A stretch of DNA of 64,000 bases from Aureispira sp. CCB-E (GTDB lineage: Bacteria > Bacteroidota > Bacteroidia > Chitinophagales > Saprospiraceae), in contig NZ_CP133671.1 in the NCBI RefSeq assembly GCF_031326345.1, positions 2,046,001-2,110,000 of the forward strand. Reading direction: 5' to 3'. A program made the position numbers and the translations under genes. The notes under the pieces were generated by a model. The model was not told the origin of the DNA and searched no databases. It was given only the letters and a program-made list of their open reading frames with translations. Each line of letters opens with the position of its first letter. The stretch's first letter is position 1. Positions 35,551 through 45,757 of the stretch are shown here, one piece after another.

Positions 35551-36831
35551 ATGTCTATTAATTTGTCATTTGGAGATATCCAAATTGCAGACAAGCATAG
35601 CTATGTCAGCCAGAAACTAACTACTTTTTTTAAAGAAGATGAAGTAAAAGAACTTACAGAACAAGTACTTGACTCTCATGGAAAGGGTGCTGTACCCTGT
35701 GCCAGTCAAGCACAAATTGACAGTTTGCAGCATTTAGAGAATGAAGAGGTTCGCATTAAGAAAGTTTGTTTTATTAAAAAAGTAGATGAACTTTTTTCTT
35801 TAGGTAAAGAAGAAAAAATTGTAGAAGATCGTATCAGTTTTTTAACAGATGATTATCTCAGTTATAAAAAAGGAACCGGTGTTTTAACCCGAAAAACCAA
35901 TCAGGCTACTTTATATTATTTTGCCCCACTCATACAATTCAACGGTAATCAGTTAATAGATGTACCTAGTAAGAGTTTGCTAAAATTGGGAGAAGTTTCT
36001 GACGAGCCTAAAAAAACAACAGCATCAAGTTTATTAGTCCTTTTTGCAGAGGCATTAATAGGTGCAGCAGGCGAATCTATTGGAGGGGCAATAGGAACAG
36101 CAATTATTGAGACCATATTGGGAACTAGCCCAGGCATTGATTATGCACAACTGATTTCTGATATTAAAAAAATTATCAAAGAAGCGAATGAAGAACAAAC
36201 CGTGCAAGAACAAGGCGGAAAAGTGCAATCGGTTAGTCAACGCATCAGAAATTATTATATTCCCAGAAAAGCATCAGCTAGCAAGGAAGAACTTTATGAT
36301 ATTTTAGAAAAATACTATGATGAGTTATCAGATGTTTCTAAAACCTTAGAACAAGAACTCTTTCAGAAAAAAGGGTTACCAATTTTTATACAGTGTGAGA
36401 CCATCAAATTATGTGTATTACAGGAAATGGCTCTACAAGATCCTGATGCTAGCACTCCTTATGATTCATCTATATTGGAAACTATTAAATTATTATTGAC
36501 TGGTAAGAATGATAATGGTTCAATTGCTTATATCAAAGAACGGCATCAAGCCATGCTTAAAGAGCGATTAGATCAAATAAGCGCAATTAGTAATGATTAT
36601 CAAGATTGTAGACATGGTGCATGTACTCACTATTATGCTTTTGATGATTATTTTACGGAAATCCGCTACCATGATACAGCAAAGAGTTCGGCTAAAAAAG
36701 AAGAGATCATAGCGAATTTAGAAGCGCAACGCAAACAACTCGAGGCATCTTTGACAGAAGATATGAGTTGGATGACTAAAATTATTAATAATTGGGAAAA
36801 ATTAGCTAAAAATCCGCTACCTACTTGTTAA
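35551..36831 (+). CDS. Protein resembling the pore-forming domain I of Cry delta-endotoxins
   Basis: A 426-residue, mostly helical protein with no signal peptide. A hydrophobic, Gly/Ala-rich helix pair (residues about 158-192, SSLLVLFAEALIGAAGESIG then GAIGTAIIETILGTSPG) is followed by an amphipathic helix (YAQLISDIKKIIKEANEEQ). Further long helices follow. This order recalls the central hydrophobic helix alpha-5 and its neighbours in Cry toxin domain I, and similar stand-alone proteins occur outside Bacillus. The C-terminal half has conserved-looking Cys/His (CRHGACTHYYAFDDYF). It could be a helical pore-former, with no receptor-binding beta-domains visible. Assignment is tentative; it might also be an unrelated membrane-active helical protein. 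It has its own terminator. Confidence 0.6.
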   Translation: MSINLSFGDIQIADKHSYVSQKLTTFFKEDEVKELTEQVLDSHGKGAVPCASQAQIDSLQHLENEEVRIKKVCFIKKVDELFSLGKEEKIVEDRISFLTDDYLSYKKGTGVLTRKTNQATLYYFAPLIQFNGNQLIDVPSKSLLKLGEVSDEPKKTTASSLLVLFAEALIGAAGESIGGAIGTAIIETILGTSPGIDYAQLISDIKKIIKEANEEQTVQEQGGKVQSVSQRIRNYYIPRKASASKEELYDILEKYYDELSDVSKTLEQELFQKKGLPIFIQCETIKLCVLQEMALQDPDASTPYDSSILETIKLLLTGKNDNGSIAYIKERHQAMLKERLDQISAISNDYQDCRHGACTHYYAFDDYFTEIRYHDTAKSSAKKEEIIANLEAQRKQLEASLTEDMSWMTKIINNWEKLAKNPLPTC

Positions 36832-37139
36832 ACAACTTCATTATAACATACAGCGGAAAAAATTAAGAATACAAACATAAGTTATCCAAAATTTTTCGGG
36901 ATGACTTATGTTTATTTTTTACAAGATGCCCGTGTTTATACATCAATCCACTCAAAGATTGGGCAACAATAGAAGCATCGCCATTATTTTGAACACTATC
37001 GGCATCTAGCCAAATGTATATTTGACAAGCAATTATATGTATTAATAAGTTGTATGTGTGTATTGTGAAAAAACAATATTAATACTTAGCAGCATTATGA
37101 GGCAAATAACATAGAAATAGATAAGTATTCAAACAAAAC
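36832..37139. other. Intergenic region with a terminator and a possible gene remnant
   Basis: A terminator lies at 36873-36920. On the minus strand about 36920-37065 there is an open stretch without a good start that reads protein-like (IYIWLDADSVQNNGDASI and onward). It could be the relic of a longer gene, but this is weak. Confidence 0.3.
36873..36920 (+). terminator. Terminator of the toxin-like gene
   Basis: AAACATAAGT pairs with ACTTATGTTT, with additional ATCC/GGGAT pairing inside, then six T. Confidence 0.8.
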
Positions 37140-38918
37140 TTAACCATTCAAAGCATAGGCAGTTTCAACCATTTCTTTATAATGACCATTTTCTATTTGT
37201 AACAACTCTTGGTGTGATCCAATTTCTTTTACCTTTCCTTTTTCCAATACCATAATTTTATCGGCATGTTGAATGGTAGATAGGCGGTGCGCAATAATAA
37301 TCGACGTACGTTTGGCGATTAATTTTTCGATAGCATATTGAATAATACTTTCTGTTTCAGGATCAATAGAGGAGGTTGCTTCGTCCAAAATCAAAATATC
37401 GGGATTAAAAACCAATGCTCGAACAAAAGAGATCAGTTGGCGTTGTCCCATCGAAAGCGTAGCCCCTCGTTCCATAACTTGATAGTCATAACCATTGGGC
37501 AGTTTTTCAATAAAAGGATGTGCCCCAATCATCTTAGCTGCCTCGACAACTTCTTCTCTAGTAATATGTGGTGCTTTTAATGTGATGTTATCTAGAACCG
37601 AACCTGAAAATAAAAACACATCTTGCAGAACAACAGCAATTCGCCCACGCAAACCAAACAGTTCATAATCTTTGATATTGAGCCCATCAATCGTAATTTC
37701 ACCTTGATGGGTTTCGTAAAAACGATTCAATATATTAATAATAGTCGATTTCCCTGCCCCAGTACTGCCGACAATAGCCATGGTTTCTCCTGCTTTGATT
37801 TTAAAACTAACACCATTTAAAATCCACTCCTTAATTTCAGAAGCAGCCAAATCTTGTTGATAAGAAAAATGCACGTTATCAAAACAGACATCTCCTTTTA
37901 GATGTGTCGGAACAATACTTCCTGAATTTTCAATTACATTGGTATTGTCCAAAACTTTGAAAATTCGTTTGGCAACAATCAACCCCATTTGCAAGGTATT
38001 GAATTTATCAGCCAAAATTCGGATAGGACGAAATAGCATTCCAATATACAAAGGAAAGGCAACCAATACACCTAAGGTAACTTCGCCACCAATGACCCCT
38101 TTGGCACCATACCAAACCATCAATCCCAAAGACGTTGCAGACAAAATTTCTACAGTAGGGAAGAAGATCGCATAGTAAAAGATAGAATTGATATTGGCTT
38201 TTGCGTACTTTTTATTGATAACTTTGAAGTTTTCAAGCTCTTTCTCTTCAGCATTAAAAATTTGAACGATTCGCATTCCTGTAATGCGTTCTTGTAAGAA
38301 CGCATTCATCATAGATACTTGTGTTCGAACTACTTCGTAGGCTTTTTTGACAGCCTCCTTAAACCAGTATGTTGCTAAAACAAGTAGTGGAATCGTGATC
38401 AAACAAACCAAGGTAACTTTCCAACTAGTCCAAAGCATAATACCTAAGACAAACAATAAGGTAAGAATATCAGCAATGATTGTAATAAACCCTTGTGAAA
38501 AAACGGTGTTAATTGTCTCTACATCGTTGATGGTTCTAGTTGTAGAAGTTCCGATTGGCGTTTTGTCAAAATAAGATAAACGCAAGCTATTGATGTGATC
38601 AAAAACTCGTGTTCTCAAATCTCTAATAACCGATTGTCCCAACCAACTAGTCGAGTATGAGAAGATATAATACAAAATTCCTTGAAGTACTAAAACTCCA
38701 AATAGCAAACTAATCATAAACAATAGCCCTTCGCCATTGCTATTAATAATACAATCATCTACCGTACGTTGTACCAAATAAGGGCGCAAAATAGAGATGG
38801 GAGCCAATATGATTGACAATGTTGCTGCGAGAAAAAATATCCCACGATAAGGCATTGCTAGCCCTATGATTCGTTTAGCAAGGGGCCAGTCGGCATATTT
38901 TTGATTTGGTTCGCTCAA
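37140..38918 (-). CDS. ABC transporter, fused permease and ATPase (exporter type)
   Basis: A 592-residue half-transporter that should work as a homodimer or heterodimer. Six membrane helices in residues about 20-310 are followed by the nucleotide-binding domain: Walker A GSTGAGKST, Q-loop VLQDVFLFSG, signature LSMGQRQL, Walker B ILILDEA, H-loop AHRLS. The signature has Met where most have Gly (LSGGQ); this LSxGQ form is common in heterodimeric MdlA/MdlB-like exporters and still functional. No partner gene is adjacent. Substrate (lipid, drug or peptide) unknown. Confidence 0.93.
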   Translation of the reverse strand: MSEPNQKYADWPLAKRIIGLAMPYRGIFFLAATLSIILAPISILRPYLVQRTVDDCIINSNGEGLLFMISLLFGVLVLQGILYYIFSYSTSWLGQSVIRDLRTRVFDHINSLRLSYFDKTPIGTSTTRTINDVETINTVFSQGFITIIADILTLLFVLGIMLWTSWKVTLVCLITIPLLVLATYWFKEAVKKAYEVVRTQVSMMNAFLQERITGMRIVQIFNAEEKELENFKVINKKYAKANINSIFYYAIFFPTVEILSATSLGLMVWYGAKGVIGGEVTLGVLVAFPLYIGMLFRPIRILADKFNTLQMGLIVAKRIFKVLDNTNVIENSGSIVPTHLKGDVCFDNVHFSYQQDLAASEIKEWILNGVSFKIKAGETMAIVGSTGAGKSTIINILNRFYETHQGEITIDGLNIKDYELFGLRGRIAVVLQDVFLFSGSVLDNITLKAPHITREEVVEAAKMIGAHPFIEKLPNGYDYQVMERGATLSMGQRQLISFVRALVFNPDILILDEATSSIDPETESIIQYAIEKLIAKRTSIIIAHRLSTIQHADKIMVLEKGKVKEIGSHQELLQIENGHYKEMVETAYALNG

Positions 38919-39025
38919 TTATTTACTATTTTTATACTTAAGTAAGAAGACAGAAAAAACGCTCTATTAGGCAGCCATTTTTTTCTAAACCATTACTCAT
39001 AATTAAAGTAGATGCTGCTTGATCA

Positions 39026-39343
39026 CTAATCTACAATTTCGATAACTTCTTCGTAAACACGTAAAGTTTTGAGAAGTTCAAAATCTGCCAAGTTTTTACA
39101 TTTTACAATCAATCCTTTGAAATTAGGATTCTCATGTTGGTTGATAAAACTAGTGTGTAGAACCTCCAATATTTCCCATTTGCCAATCTCCATACCACTT
39201 TCTAGGGATACTTTAATAGACATTCCATCTTCTACTTTTCCCGATTTTAATTCTCCTAAAAGAACAATTTTTAGCTTCTCTTTAAAGCCATAAACCACTC
39301 GGATTTTGTAGGTATTTAGTGTTTTTTTATTCTTTTTAGCCAT
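39026..39343 (-). CDS. Hypothetical protein with a beta-barrel-like core
   Basis: A 105-residue basic protein. The segment KLKIVLLGELKSGKVEDGMS then IKVSLESGMEIGKWEILEV resembles the beta-barrel of translation-factor domain 2 (I-x-G-x-V-x-x-G line), followed by a conserved-looking HENPNFKGLIVKCKNLADFE. Small stand-alone proteins of this type occur in Bacteroidota but have no assigned role. It lies 107 bases upstream of the ABC gene on the same strand. The fold idea is inference. Confidence 0.6.
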   Translation of the reverse strand: MAKKNKKTLNTYKIRVVYGFKEKLKIVLLGELKSGKVEDGMSIKVSLESGMEIGKWEILEVLHTSFINQHENPNFKGLIVKCKNLADFELLKTLRVYEEVIEIVD

Positions 39344-39471
39344 TTTTTAGATCGTTTTAGTTGGATTGCAAAAGTAAGGGAATCCTTTTAGAATAAGTTA
39401 TGGCTTTGTTTATTTTTTATAATTTTTATCCATAAGCCCATAGGAAATAGATATGATTTAGAGTACAAAAA

Positions 39472-41061
39472 TCAATAAACAACTATTTTTTCAATGCCAA
39501 TGCCACCACTTGTAACGACTTGAAGACTATAGGTGCCAGCAGTTACCTTACTTAAAGGGATGTGGGGGGTATTACCTGATAGTATAATTTGACCATTTAG
39601 GTTGTACAGGTTCCAAAGCCTAATGTCACCATTATCACAGGTTAACAAAGCTGAATCTTTGGCTGGGTTGGGAGTAATTGTTATGTCAACCAGTTGAAAA
39701 GTTGGAGATACTACCGTATTTACTAAAGCTGGCAGAGGAGCAATGACTAAGAAACCAGATGAAAATCCACTTGCCTGAATGGATAAACTGTCTATTGACA
39801 TTGACGCTTGAAAACCACCGACAGAAATTAATTGCCCACTAGGATGTATTGCTTGTGCTTTGATTAAATCAAAACCACTTCCTGTCCAAGAACTAGAAGA
39901 CAAGGTTTGTCCCAAGGTATCCATCATAATTTGAAAGGTTTCACTCCCTTCAATTGCTAGATGCTGTTTTTGTTGCCAATGGAGCGAATCTAAGTAATGC
40001 CCGCAAAGTAGTACCTTGTCTTGATAAAGAGTAATGTCCTCCAAAAAACAATCTGAGTCGGTGTTGCTTTGTACAGCCCAATTGGGGCTGCCATCTGCGT
40101 TAAGTTGGACAACAAAAGCATCAAAATGCCTAAAAGCAGTCACCAGTCGAACCGATCCAATGTCCAAGACTCCCATAAAGCTTCCACCTAGATACAAATG
40201 TTGGTTAGCCCATTTGAGGCTTGTACAAGTATTGTTATAAGCCCCTCCATAATGTTGCTGCATTAACGTTGTTCCATTACTATCTAGCTGGACTAAAAAT
40301 AAGTCATTGTAAATCCAATGCGCTCTAATGCTATCCGTAGAACAAGCAAAAAAACCTTTAAATTGACCCGCCCAATACAATTCGTTTCGAGGGCTTAGTG
40401 CCAAGGCGATACCACTACCTTCATCAGCAGTCTCAGGGGTTTTTGCCCAGAGAACATTCCCTGTTGGATCTAATTTGATGACAAAAGGAGTGTTTTTGGC
40501 ATTTCCAACTAATAAGTGGGTACTATCGACCCAAAAACTATCCTGAAAAGCTCCTGTTACATAACTATTGTCTTGTACATCGCTAATAATATCTTCTGTT
40601 ATGACTAAACTTTGTCCTTGAAGCGTTTTGACCCAATTCAATTGACCAGAAATTTGATGTTGGGTTATAAAGACAGCAGGACGATTGCTGTATATAAACG
40701 TATCTTGTCTACCTAAAAAAAGACTATCGCTGAAGGTGCCCGTACTAAAAATAGATCCTGTAGGGGAGCAGTCAATAGCTTTTAGGTGGTCATTGTTAGA
40801 GCTACCTAAAGCATATTCCCAAATTAACTGTCCTTGCAAGTCATATTGTTGTAAAAAAATATCACTGCCACCTCTACTCCAAGTGTTGTTTAAATCTTGT
40901 TGGAAGGTGCCACCAAGGATGACGTGATGATGATATGTGGCTACATCAATTACCTCATCACCCCCTGATCCTCCTATGGGAAAGGCAGCTTGGGCAAAGG
41001 TCTTGTAGTTGCCAAGTGTTAGCAGAATACAAAAAAATGTTATTTCCTTATTAAAAATCAA
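39472..41061 (-). CDS. Secreted beta-propeller-like (SBBP-type) repeat protein with T9SS sorting domain
   Basis: A 529-residue secreted protein. It has a signal peptide (FFCILLTLGNYKTFAQ), then about eight repeats of the form GSD-x-F-[LV]-x-[QK]-x-[DN]-x-x-G-x-x-x-W, the bacterial SBBP/seven-bladed-propeller pattern. The C-terminus is a T9SS type A domain (ITPNPAKDS, GTYSLQVV, ends KIVVY). No catalytic motif. Divergent from ccmE across a 240-base gap. Confidence 0.85.
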   Translation of the reverse strand: MIFNKEITFFCILLTLGNYKTFAQAAFPIGGSGGDEVIDVATYHHHVILGGTFQQDLNNTWSRGGSDIFLQQYDLQGQLIWEYALGSSNNDHLKAIDCSPTGSIFSTGTFSDSLFLGRQDTFIYSNRPAVFITQHQISGQLNWVKTLQGQSLVITEDIISDVQDNSYVTGAFQDSFWVDSTHLLVGNAKNTPFVIKLDPTGNVLWAKTPETADEGSGIALALSPRNELYWAGQFKGFFACSTDSIRAHWIYNDLFLVQLDSNGTTLMQQHYGGAYNNTCTSLKWANQHLYLGGSFMGVLDIGSVRLVTAFRHFDAFVVQLNADGSPNWAVQSNTDSDCFLEDITLYQDKVLLCGHYLDSLHWQQKQHLAIEGSETFQIMMDTLGQTLSSSSWTGSGFDLIKAQAIHPSGQLISVGGFQASMSIDSLSIQASGFSSGFLVIAPLPALVNTVVSPTFQLVDITITPNPAKDSALLTCDNGDIRLWNLYNLNGQIILSGNTPHIPLSKVTAGTYSLQVVTSGGIGIEKIVVY

Positions 41062-41300
41062 TCTAAATAAAAGGTTTAAGGATGAGATAAAGAAGGTCTG
41101 CTTAAAAATTCGTATTTTTGTGAAAAATTAAAAAAGAAAAGAAGACCTCTTTCGTTTTTTTTAAAACAAAATTACAGAGTAAGTTGTTCTTTTTTCTTTT
41201 TAGTTCGCTACGCTTGTTTGCTTGTACTAAAAGCAAGCATGATATAGCAATTTATAAATGAAAGATATTCTAATTCAAAAATATAATCTGTACAAAAATC

Positions 41301-41708
41301 ATGAAAAAAACGCATATTATAGGATTAATTGCAATCGCAATTGCAATCGCTTCATTAATTGCGATTGCAGGAGACGCAAGTACTTATACTGATTTTGCTA
41401 CTGCACTAGAAAATCCGAATGCAGTACACCAGGTTGTTGGACATTTATCAATAGATAAAGAAGTTGTATACAACCCCGAAGCAGACGCTAATTCGTTTAC
41501 TTTTTTTATGAAAGATGAGAAAGGTAAAGAAATGAAGGTACTTTGCCAAAAAGAAAAACCAGCAGAATTTGAACGCTCTGAACAAATTGTTCTAAAAGGA
41601 CAGATGAAAGGCGATTTATTTGTCGCTCATGATATCTTGCTAAAGTGTCCGTCCAAGTATCAAGATGAAAAGCTCCAGAACGAAAATATTATCTACGGAG
41701 ATGCTTAA
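41301..41708 (+). CDS. ccmE: Cytochrome c maturation heme chaperone CcmE (CxxxY type)
   Basis: A 135-residue membrane-anchored periplasmic protein with one N-terminal helix (GLIAIAIAIASLIAIAG) and an OB-fold beta-barrel. CcmE holds heme covalently and passes it to the CcmF/H lyase. The classic heme-binding histidine of H-x-x-x-Y is replaced by Cys116 in CPSKY (Cys116 and Tyr120), the variant form known from some archaea and bacteria. The 5' coding end has a tandem ATTGCAATCGCA repeat encoding the Ile-Ala helix. ccmF follows 181 bases downstream. Confidence 0.88.
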   Translation: MKKTHIIGLIAIAIAIASLIAIAGDASTYTDFATALENPNAVHQVVGHLSIDKEVVYNPEADANSFTFFMKDEKGKEMKVLCQKEKPAEFERSEQIVLKGQMKGDLFVAHDILLKCPSKYQDEKLQNENIIYGDA

Positions 41709-41889
41709 TTCAGTAGCGTCTTGTAGTCCTGTAATTGGGCGTTGTGCATAAGATGTCAATTACAGTCTAGCTGTGTTGGGGGAATTTTTTGACGGCCATT
41801 TTCGAAATAATGAAAGAGCAAATGGTTATAGTAGAATAGGGTAGCAATCAGTAAATTGCTACAAACAACAATATAATAAATAAACTAGA

Positions 41890-44715
41890 ATGATAGAGTA
41901 TATAGGGGAGCACCTCTGGGTAGGGCAATTAGGGCAGTTTTTGATTTTTTTGGCTTTTGCCACTGCTGTATTGGCTACAATTAGTTATGCTTTGGGAACC
42001 AATGAGCAAAATGAAAACCAGAAAAAGAGCTGGAAAACAATTGGTCGTGCAGCATTTATAACACATGGTATTTCTATTATTAGCGTGATTGTTCTCATCT
42101 TTTTTATGATGATTAACAAGTATTATGAATACGATTATGTGTGGAGTCATGTCTCCGATACATTGCCGTTTCGATATACGTTTGCTGCTTTTTGGGAAGG
42201 ACAAGAAGGAAGTTTTTTGTTGTGGTTGTTTTGGCACTCTATATTGGGATTTGTATTAATAAAAACAGCCAAAGAATGGGAACAACCTGTTATGGCTGTC
42301 TTGTCGTTTGCACAAATTTTCTTTGTATTTTTTATTTTAGGACTCTATTTCTATGGCGGAGATCCAGAAAGTACAAGCTATGCGTTTTTGGGCAACTTAT
42401 ACGGTCGCAGCGGTTTTGTATGGCTTGTATTAACAACCCTATTTAGTGTTTTGATATTTAGAGGTCCCAAGCATTTGCAAGGTGTTTTTAAGATAGCAGC
42501 ATTATTACCAACATTGGTTTTGTTGAGTTTAGTTTTAATGGGCTGTTATCATTTGGGCGAGATTCGTATAGGAGGAAGCCCATTTATGTTGTTGAGAGAT
42601 GTTCATTTTGCTCCAATTTTTAATACAGCTAATTATCTAGAATCTATAGAAGGAACTGGTTTGAATCCATTGTTACAAAACTATTGGATGACCATACATC
42701 CGCCTACCTTGTTTTTGGGCTTTGCCACTACTATTGTGCCTTGTGCTTATGCAATTGCAGGCTTATGGAAAGGAGATCATAAAAGTTGGATGGCGCCCGC
42801 TTTGAAGTGGGCTTTGTTTAGTGGAGCGGTTTTAGGAACAGGAATTTTTATGGGAGGTGTTTGGGCGTACGAAGCGTTGAGTTTTGGCGGTTATTGGGCT
42901 TGGGATCCTGTAGAAAATGCCTCTTTGGTGCCTTGGATTACTTTAGTAGCAGGTATTCATACCACCTTAGTTGCTAGAGCAACAGGCTATTCGACAAAGA
43001 GCACATACTTTTTCTATCTAAGCACATTCTTTCTAATTGTTTATTCTACGTTCCTAACTCGTAGTGGAATTTTAGGCGAAACATCGGTTCATGCCTTTAC
43101 CGAAATGGGCTTAGAGTGGCAAATGATTATTTTTATGGGGGCTCTGGCATTTTTTGGAACAGGATTTTATGCTTATCGTCGAAAAGAAATTCCTGCCCCT
43201 AAAAAGGAAGAAAGTGCTTATTCTCGTGAATTTTGGATGTTTGTTGGCGCTTTGGTCTTGCTATTTTCTTCGGGATTGATTACGGTAACAACGTCAATTC
43301 CTGTTATCAATGCTCTTGTTGTCATTGAACCTTTTGATACTCTAGTAGATTGGGGAGTAAGCTTGTTGAGTTCGGTGGAAGGTGTTGTTGTTTTAGATAG
43401 TTTTTATAACTTCTTTGTAACATTAGACGGTGGAAATATTGCTCCTCCAGAAGATGTGGTCGCGCATCATAATAATTTCCAATTGTGGATAGGAATATTG
43501 GTGGCATTACTTTCTGGTGTCGTTCAATTTTTGGCTTACCGAAAAGAAACGATGACAGGACAGTATGGAGAGCGATTTAGCTTATATATATTAGGTGCTA
43601 CACTCGGTAGTATTGCGTTAACGGTTCCAATTATGTGGGCAAGTGGCATTGTAGCATGGCAATATTGGTTATTGGTTGGTTGTGGTATTTTTGCTGTGAT
43701 AACCAACACTAGTTATTTGTTGGGGGTGTTGAAAGGCAACATGAAACTGGCGGGATCTGCTTTATCTCATGTAGGTTTTGGATTAATGTTAGTAGGAGTT
43801 GTCTTTTCAGGGGCTTTAAAACATGCACTTGCTGATCCTTTTGCTTCTCAAGAGCTGGACGGCTTGCTAGGGGATTTGAACAAACAAACGAATAAAAATA
43901 TTTTGGTTCCTTATGGACAAACAGTGCAGTTGACCAATGGCTTTTCGGTTAGTTATACTAAAAATTGGACAGAAGGAAATGCGCAATATTTTGAACTCAA
44001 TTTCTTGAAAAAGGATGTAGATGGAAATATTGTGGATAGGTTTATTACGACACCGAATGTCTTGCACGATACTTTGCCCAATCGAAGCTTGAAATTCCGA
44101 GCGGCTAATCCTAATACCAAACATTATATTCACCAAGATGTGTTTACATTAGCTGTACCACATTGGGCATTTGTAGATCCTGAAGCAGAGGCTAAAGCAG
44201 ATACCACCTCTTGGCAACCTAAATATATTGCAGTGGGGGATACTTTTTATACCAACCGCTACTATGTTATCTACAGATCAAACGATACAGAAACATACGA
44301 CCATCCAGATTATAAATACGAAGCAGGAGATATTCCTGTCACCGCTATTTTGGACATTCATGATATTAATACCAAAGAAGTCCATGAAGCAAGAGCGTTG
44401 TATTACATTCGTGGACGCCAGCAATTTAACTTGCCAACCAAACTAGATCGTTTAGGTTTAGAATTTAAATTGACCAATATATTGCCAGAAGAAGGCAAAG
44501 TATTGTTGCAAGTAAAAGATAAGACGCCAAAACGAGAATATGTTGTTGTGCAAGCCTTGATTTTCCCTGGCATACAGTTGGTATGGGTTGGTTGCATTAT
44601 GATGATGTTTGGGCTATTGTTCAGTGGTTTGCAACGAATTAAGATGAAAGGAACCAAAAGACAAGCAAATGCTACAGATATAGAGCCTTTGGTAGAATTG
44701 AAGCAAGAGGCTTAG
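41890..44715 (+). CDS. ccmF: Cytochrome c heme lyase subunit CcmF
   Basis: A 941-residue membrane protein, larger than E. coli CcmF (about 650) because of a periplasmic C-terminal extension (about residues 630-900). It has the tryptophan-rich heme-handling segment (GGYWAWDPVENASLVPWI), the HPPTLFLGFA line with His, and about 14-15 helices. With CcmE it supplies heme to apocytochrome c in the periplasm (system I). The usual CcmA-D and CcmH genes are not in the window. The next gene starts 32 bases after the stop and may be cotranscribed. Confidence 0.93.
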   Translation: MIEYIGEHLWVGQLGQFLIFLAFATAVLATISYALGTNEQNENQKKSWKTIGRAAFITHGISIISVIVLIFFMMINKYYEYDYVWSHVSDTLPFRYTFAAFWEGQEGSFLLWLFWHSILGFVLIKTAKEWEQPVMAVLSFAQIFFVFFILGLYFYGGDPESTSYAFLGNLYGRSGFVWLVLTTLFSVLIFRGPKHLQGVFKIAALLPTLVLLSLVLMGCYHLGEIRIGGSPFMLLRDVHFAPIFNTANYLESIEGTGLNPLLQNYWMTIHPPTLFLGFATTIVPCAYAIAGLWKGDHKSWMAPALKWALFSGAVLGTGIFMGGVWAYEALSFGGYWAWDPVENASLVPWITLVAGIHTTLVARATGYSTKSTYFFYLSTFFLIVYSTFLTRSGILGETSVHAFTEMGLEWQMIIFMGALAFFGTGFYAYRRKEIPAPKKEESAYSREFWMFVGALVLLFSSGLITVTTSIPVINALVVIEPFDTLVDWGVSLLSSVEGVVVLDSFYNFFVTLDGGNIAPPEDVVAHHNNFQLWIGILVALLSGVVQFLAYRKETMTGQYGERFSLYILGATLGSIALTVPIMWASGIVAWQYWLLVGCGIFAVITNTSYLLGVLKGNMKLAGSALSHVGFGLMLVGVVFSGALKHALADPFASQELDGLLGDLNKQTNKNILVPYGQTVQLTNGFSVSYTKNWTEGNAQYFELNFLKKDVDGNIVDRFITTPNVLHDTLPNRSLKFRAANPNTKHYIHQDVFTLAVPHWAFVDPEAEAKADTTSWQPKYIAVGDTFYTNRYYVIYRSNDTETYDHPDYKYEAGDIPVTAILDIHDINTKEVHEARALYYIRGRQQFNLPTKLDRLGLEFKLTNILPEEGKVLLQVKDKTPKREYVVVQALIFPGIQLVWVGCIMMMFGLLFSGLQRIKMKGTKRQANATDIEPLVELKQEA

Positions 44716-44747
44716 TTGATTTGTATGATTAGAAAAAATAGAATTGA

Positions 44748-45251
44748 ATGAAAATAGGCTTAATGTCTGATACGCATAGTCACATTGACGAAGATGTATT
44801 TAAATTCTTCAAAGATTGTGACCAAATATGGCATGCAGGTGATATTGGAAATGTAGAAACTGCTGATCGTTTGGAAGCCTTCAAGCCTTTTAGAGCTGTT
44901 TATGGGAATATTGACGGGCATGAATTGAGGGCACGTTATCCTAAGGAATTGCATTTTGAGTGTGGAGGTATAACTGTTTGGATGACGCATATAGGTGGCT
45001 ATCCCGGCAAATATCCCAAATATATTCATGGTCGTCTAAAATGGTATCGCCCTACACTGTTTATTTGTGGGCACTCTCATATTTTGAAAGTAATGCGTGA
45101 TAAAGAATTGGGAACATTACACATGAACCCTGGTGCTTGTGGCGTTTATGGATTTCACCGAGTAAAAACATTATTGCGTTTTTCAATTATCAACCAACAA
45201 ATCAAAAATCTAGAAGCCATAGAATTGGGTTTGCGTGGTGCCATTAAGTGA
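44748..45251 (+). CDS. Metallophosphoesterase, YfcE/MJ0936-like
   Basis: A 167-residue enzyme with the full di-metal motif set: GLMSDTHSH, HAGDIGN, GNIDGH, MTHIGG, GHSHI, and NPGACG. Members hydrolyse phosphodiesters in the cytoplasm, and the true substrate is often unknown. Length is normal for the family (about 160-180). Starts 32 bases after ccmF. A hairpin at 45285-45330 could end the unit. Confidence 0.92.
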   Translation: MKIGLMSDTHSHIDEDVFKFFKDCDQIWHAGDIGNVETADRLEAFKPFRAVYGNIDGHELRARYPKELHFECGGITVWMTHIGGYPGKYPKYIHGRLKWYRPTLFICGHSHILKVMRDKELGTLHMNPGACGVYGFHRVKTLLRFSIINQQIKNLEAIELGLRGAIK

Positions 45252-45757
45252 TTTTTTTCATTTGTACATAGAAAAATAAGTAATAGGAGTTTTGAGAAAA
45301 AAAGTATTTTTCATAAACAAAAACTCCTCTTTCCTGTTGTTATAGATGAGCAGGCAATAGAATAATACCCAATTAACAATTAATATAAATTACTGTCGCC
45401 TGTCGTCAAATATTCTAAATTAGGTCTTTGCCACTTGGTGGTTATAGCTTAATAAGACCTTAACCTTTTGTAAATGAAGATGCAATCCACCTTTGAGGAT
45501 TGTCAGAAATTTTAGCTAAAAATTTTTGGTGTATGTGGCTTTGTGCAAAGTGCAATACACAACAAAAGGGAAAAAAGAATAAATACATATTTAAAATCTA
45601 ATCCTATTGCTTGGGTAGAGTGTGTAGGAATTTAATCGTAGTATTTGTTTTGTTAGACAAATGATTACAGTCAATCTGTATGTCTTTTTGTCTGGTATTA
45701 ATAATTACATGTATTAATTGGTTTTAATTTTTTTTCACTTTTAAAACAAACGGAAAC
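45252..45757. other. Intergenic region
   Basis: About 500 bases. AGGAGTTTT (45285) pairs with AAAACTCCT (ends 45328), a probable weak terminator. Otherwise no gene is seen; the rest is AT-rich upstream sequence of the OmpA-like gene. Confidence 0.5.

Noticed and set aside
36920-37065. Minus-strand protein-like stretch with WLDADSVQNNGD
   Set aside because: No start codon in a plausible place and too short to assign; kept only as a remark in the intergenic entry.
41301-41360. The ATTGCAATCGCA repeats as a regulatory or CRISPR-like repeat
   Set aside because: They lie inside the ccmE coding region and simply encode alternating Ile and Ala of the membrane helix.
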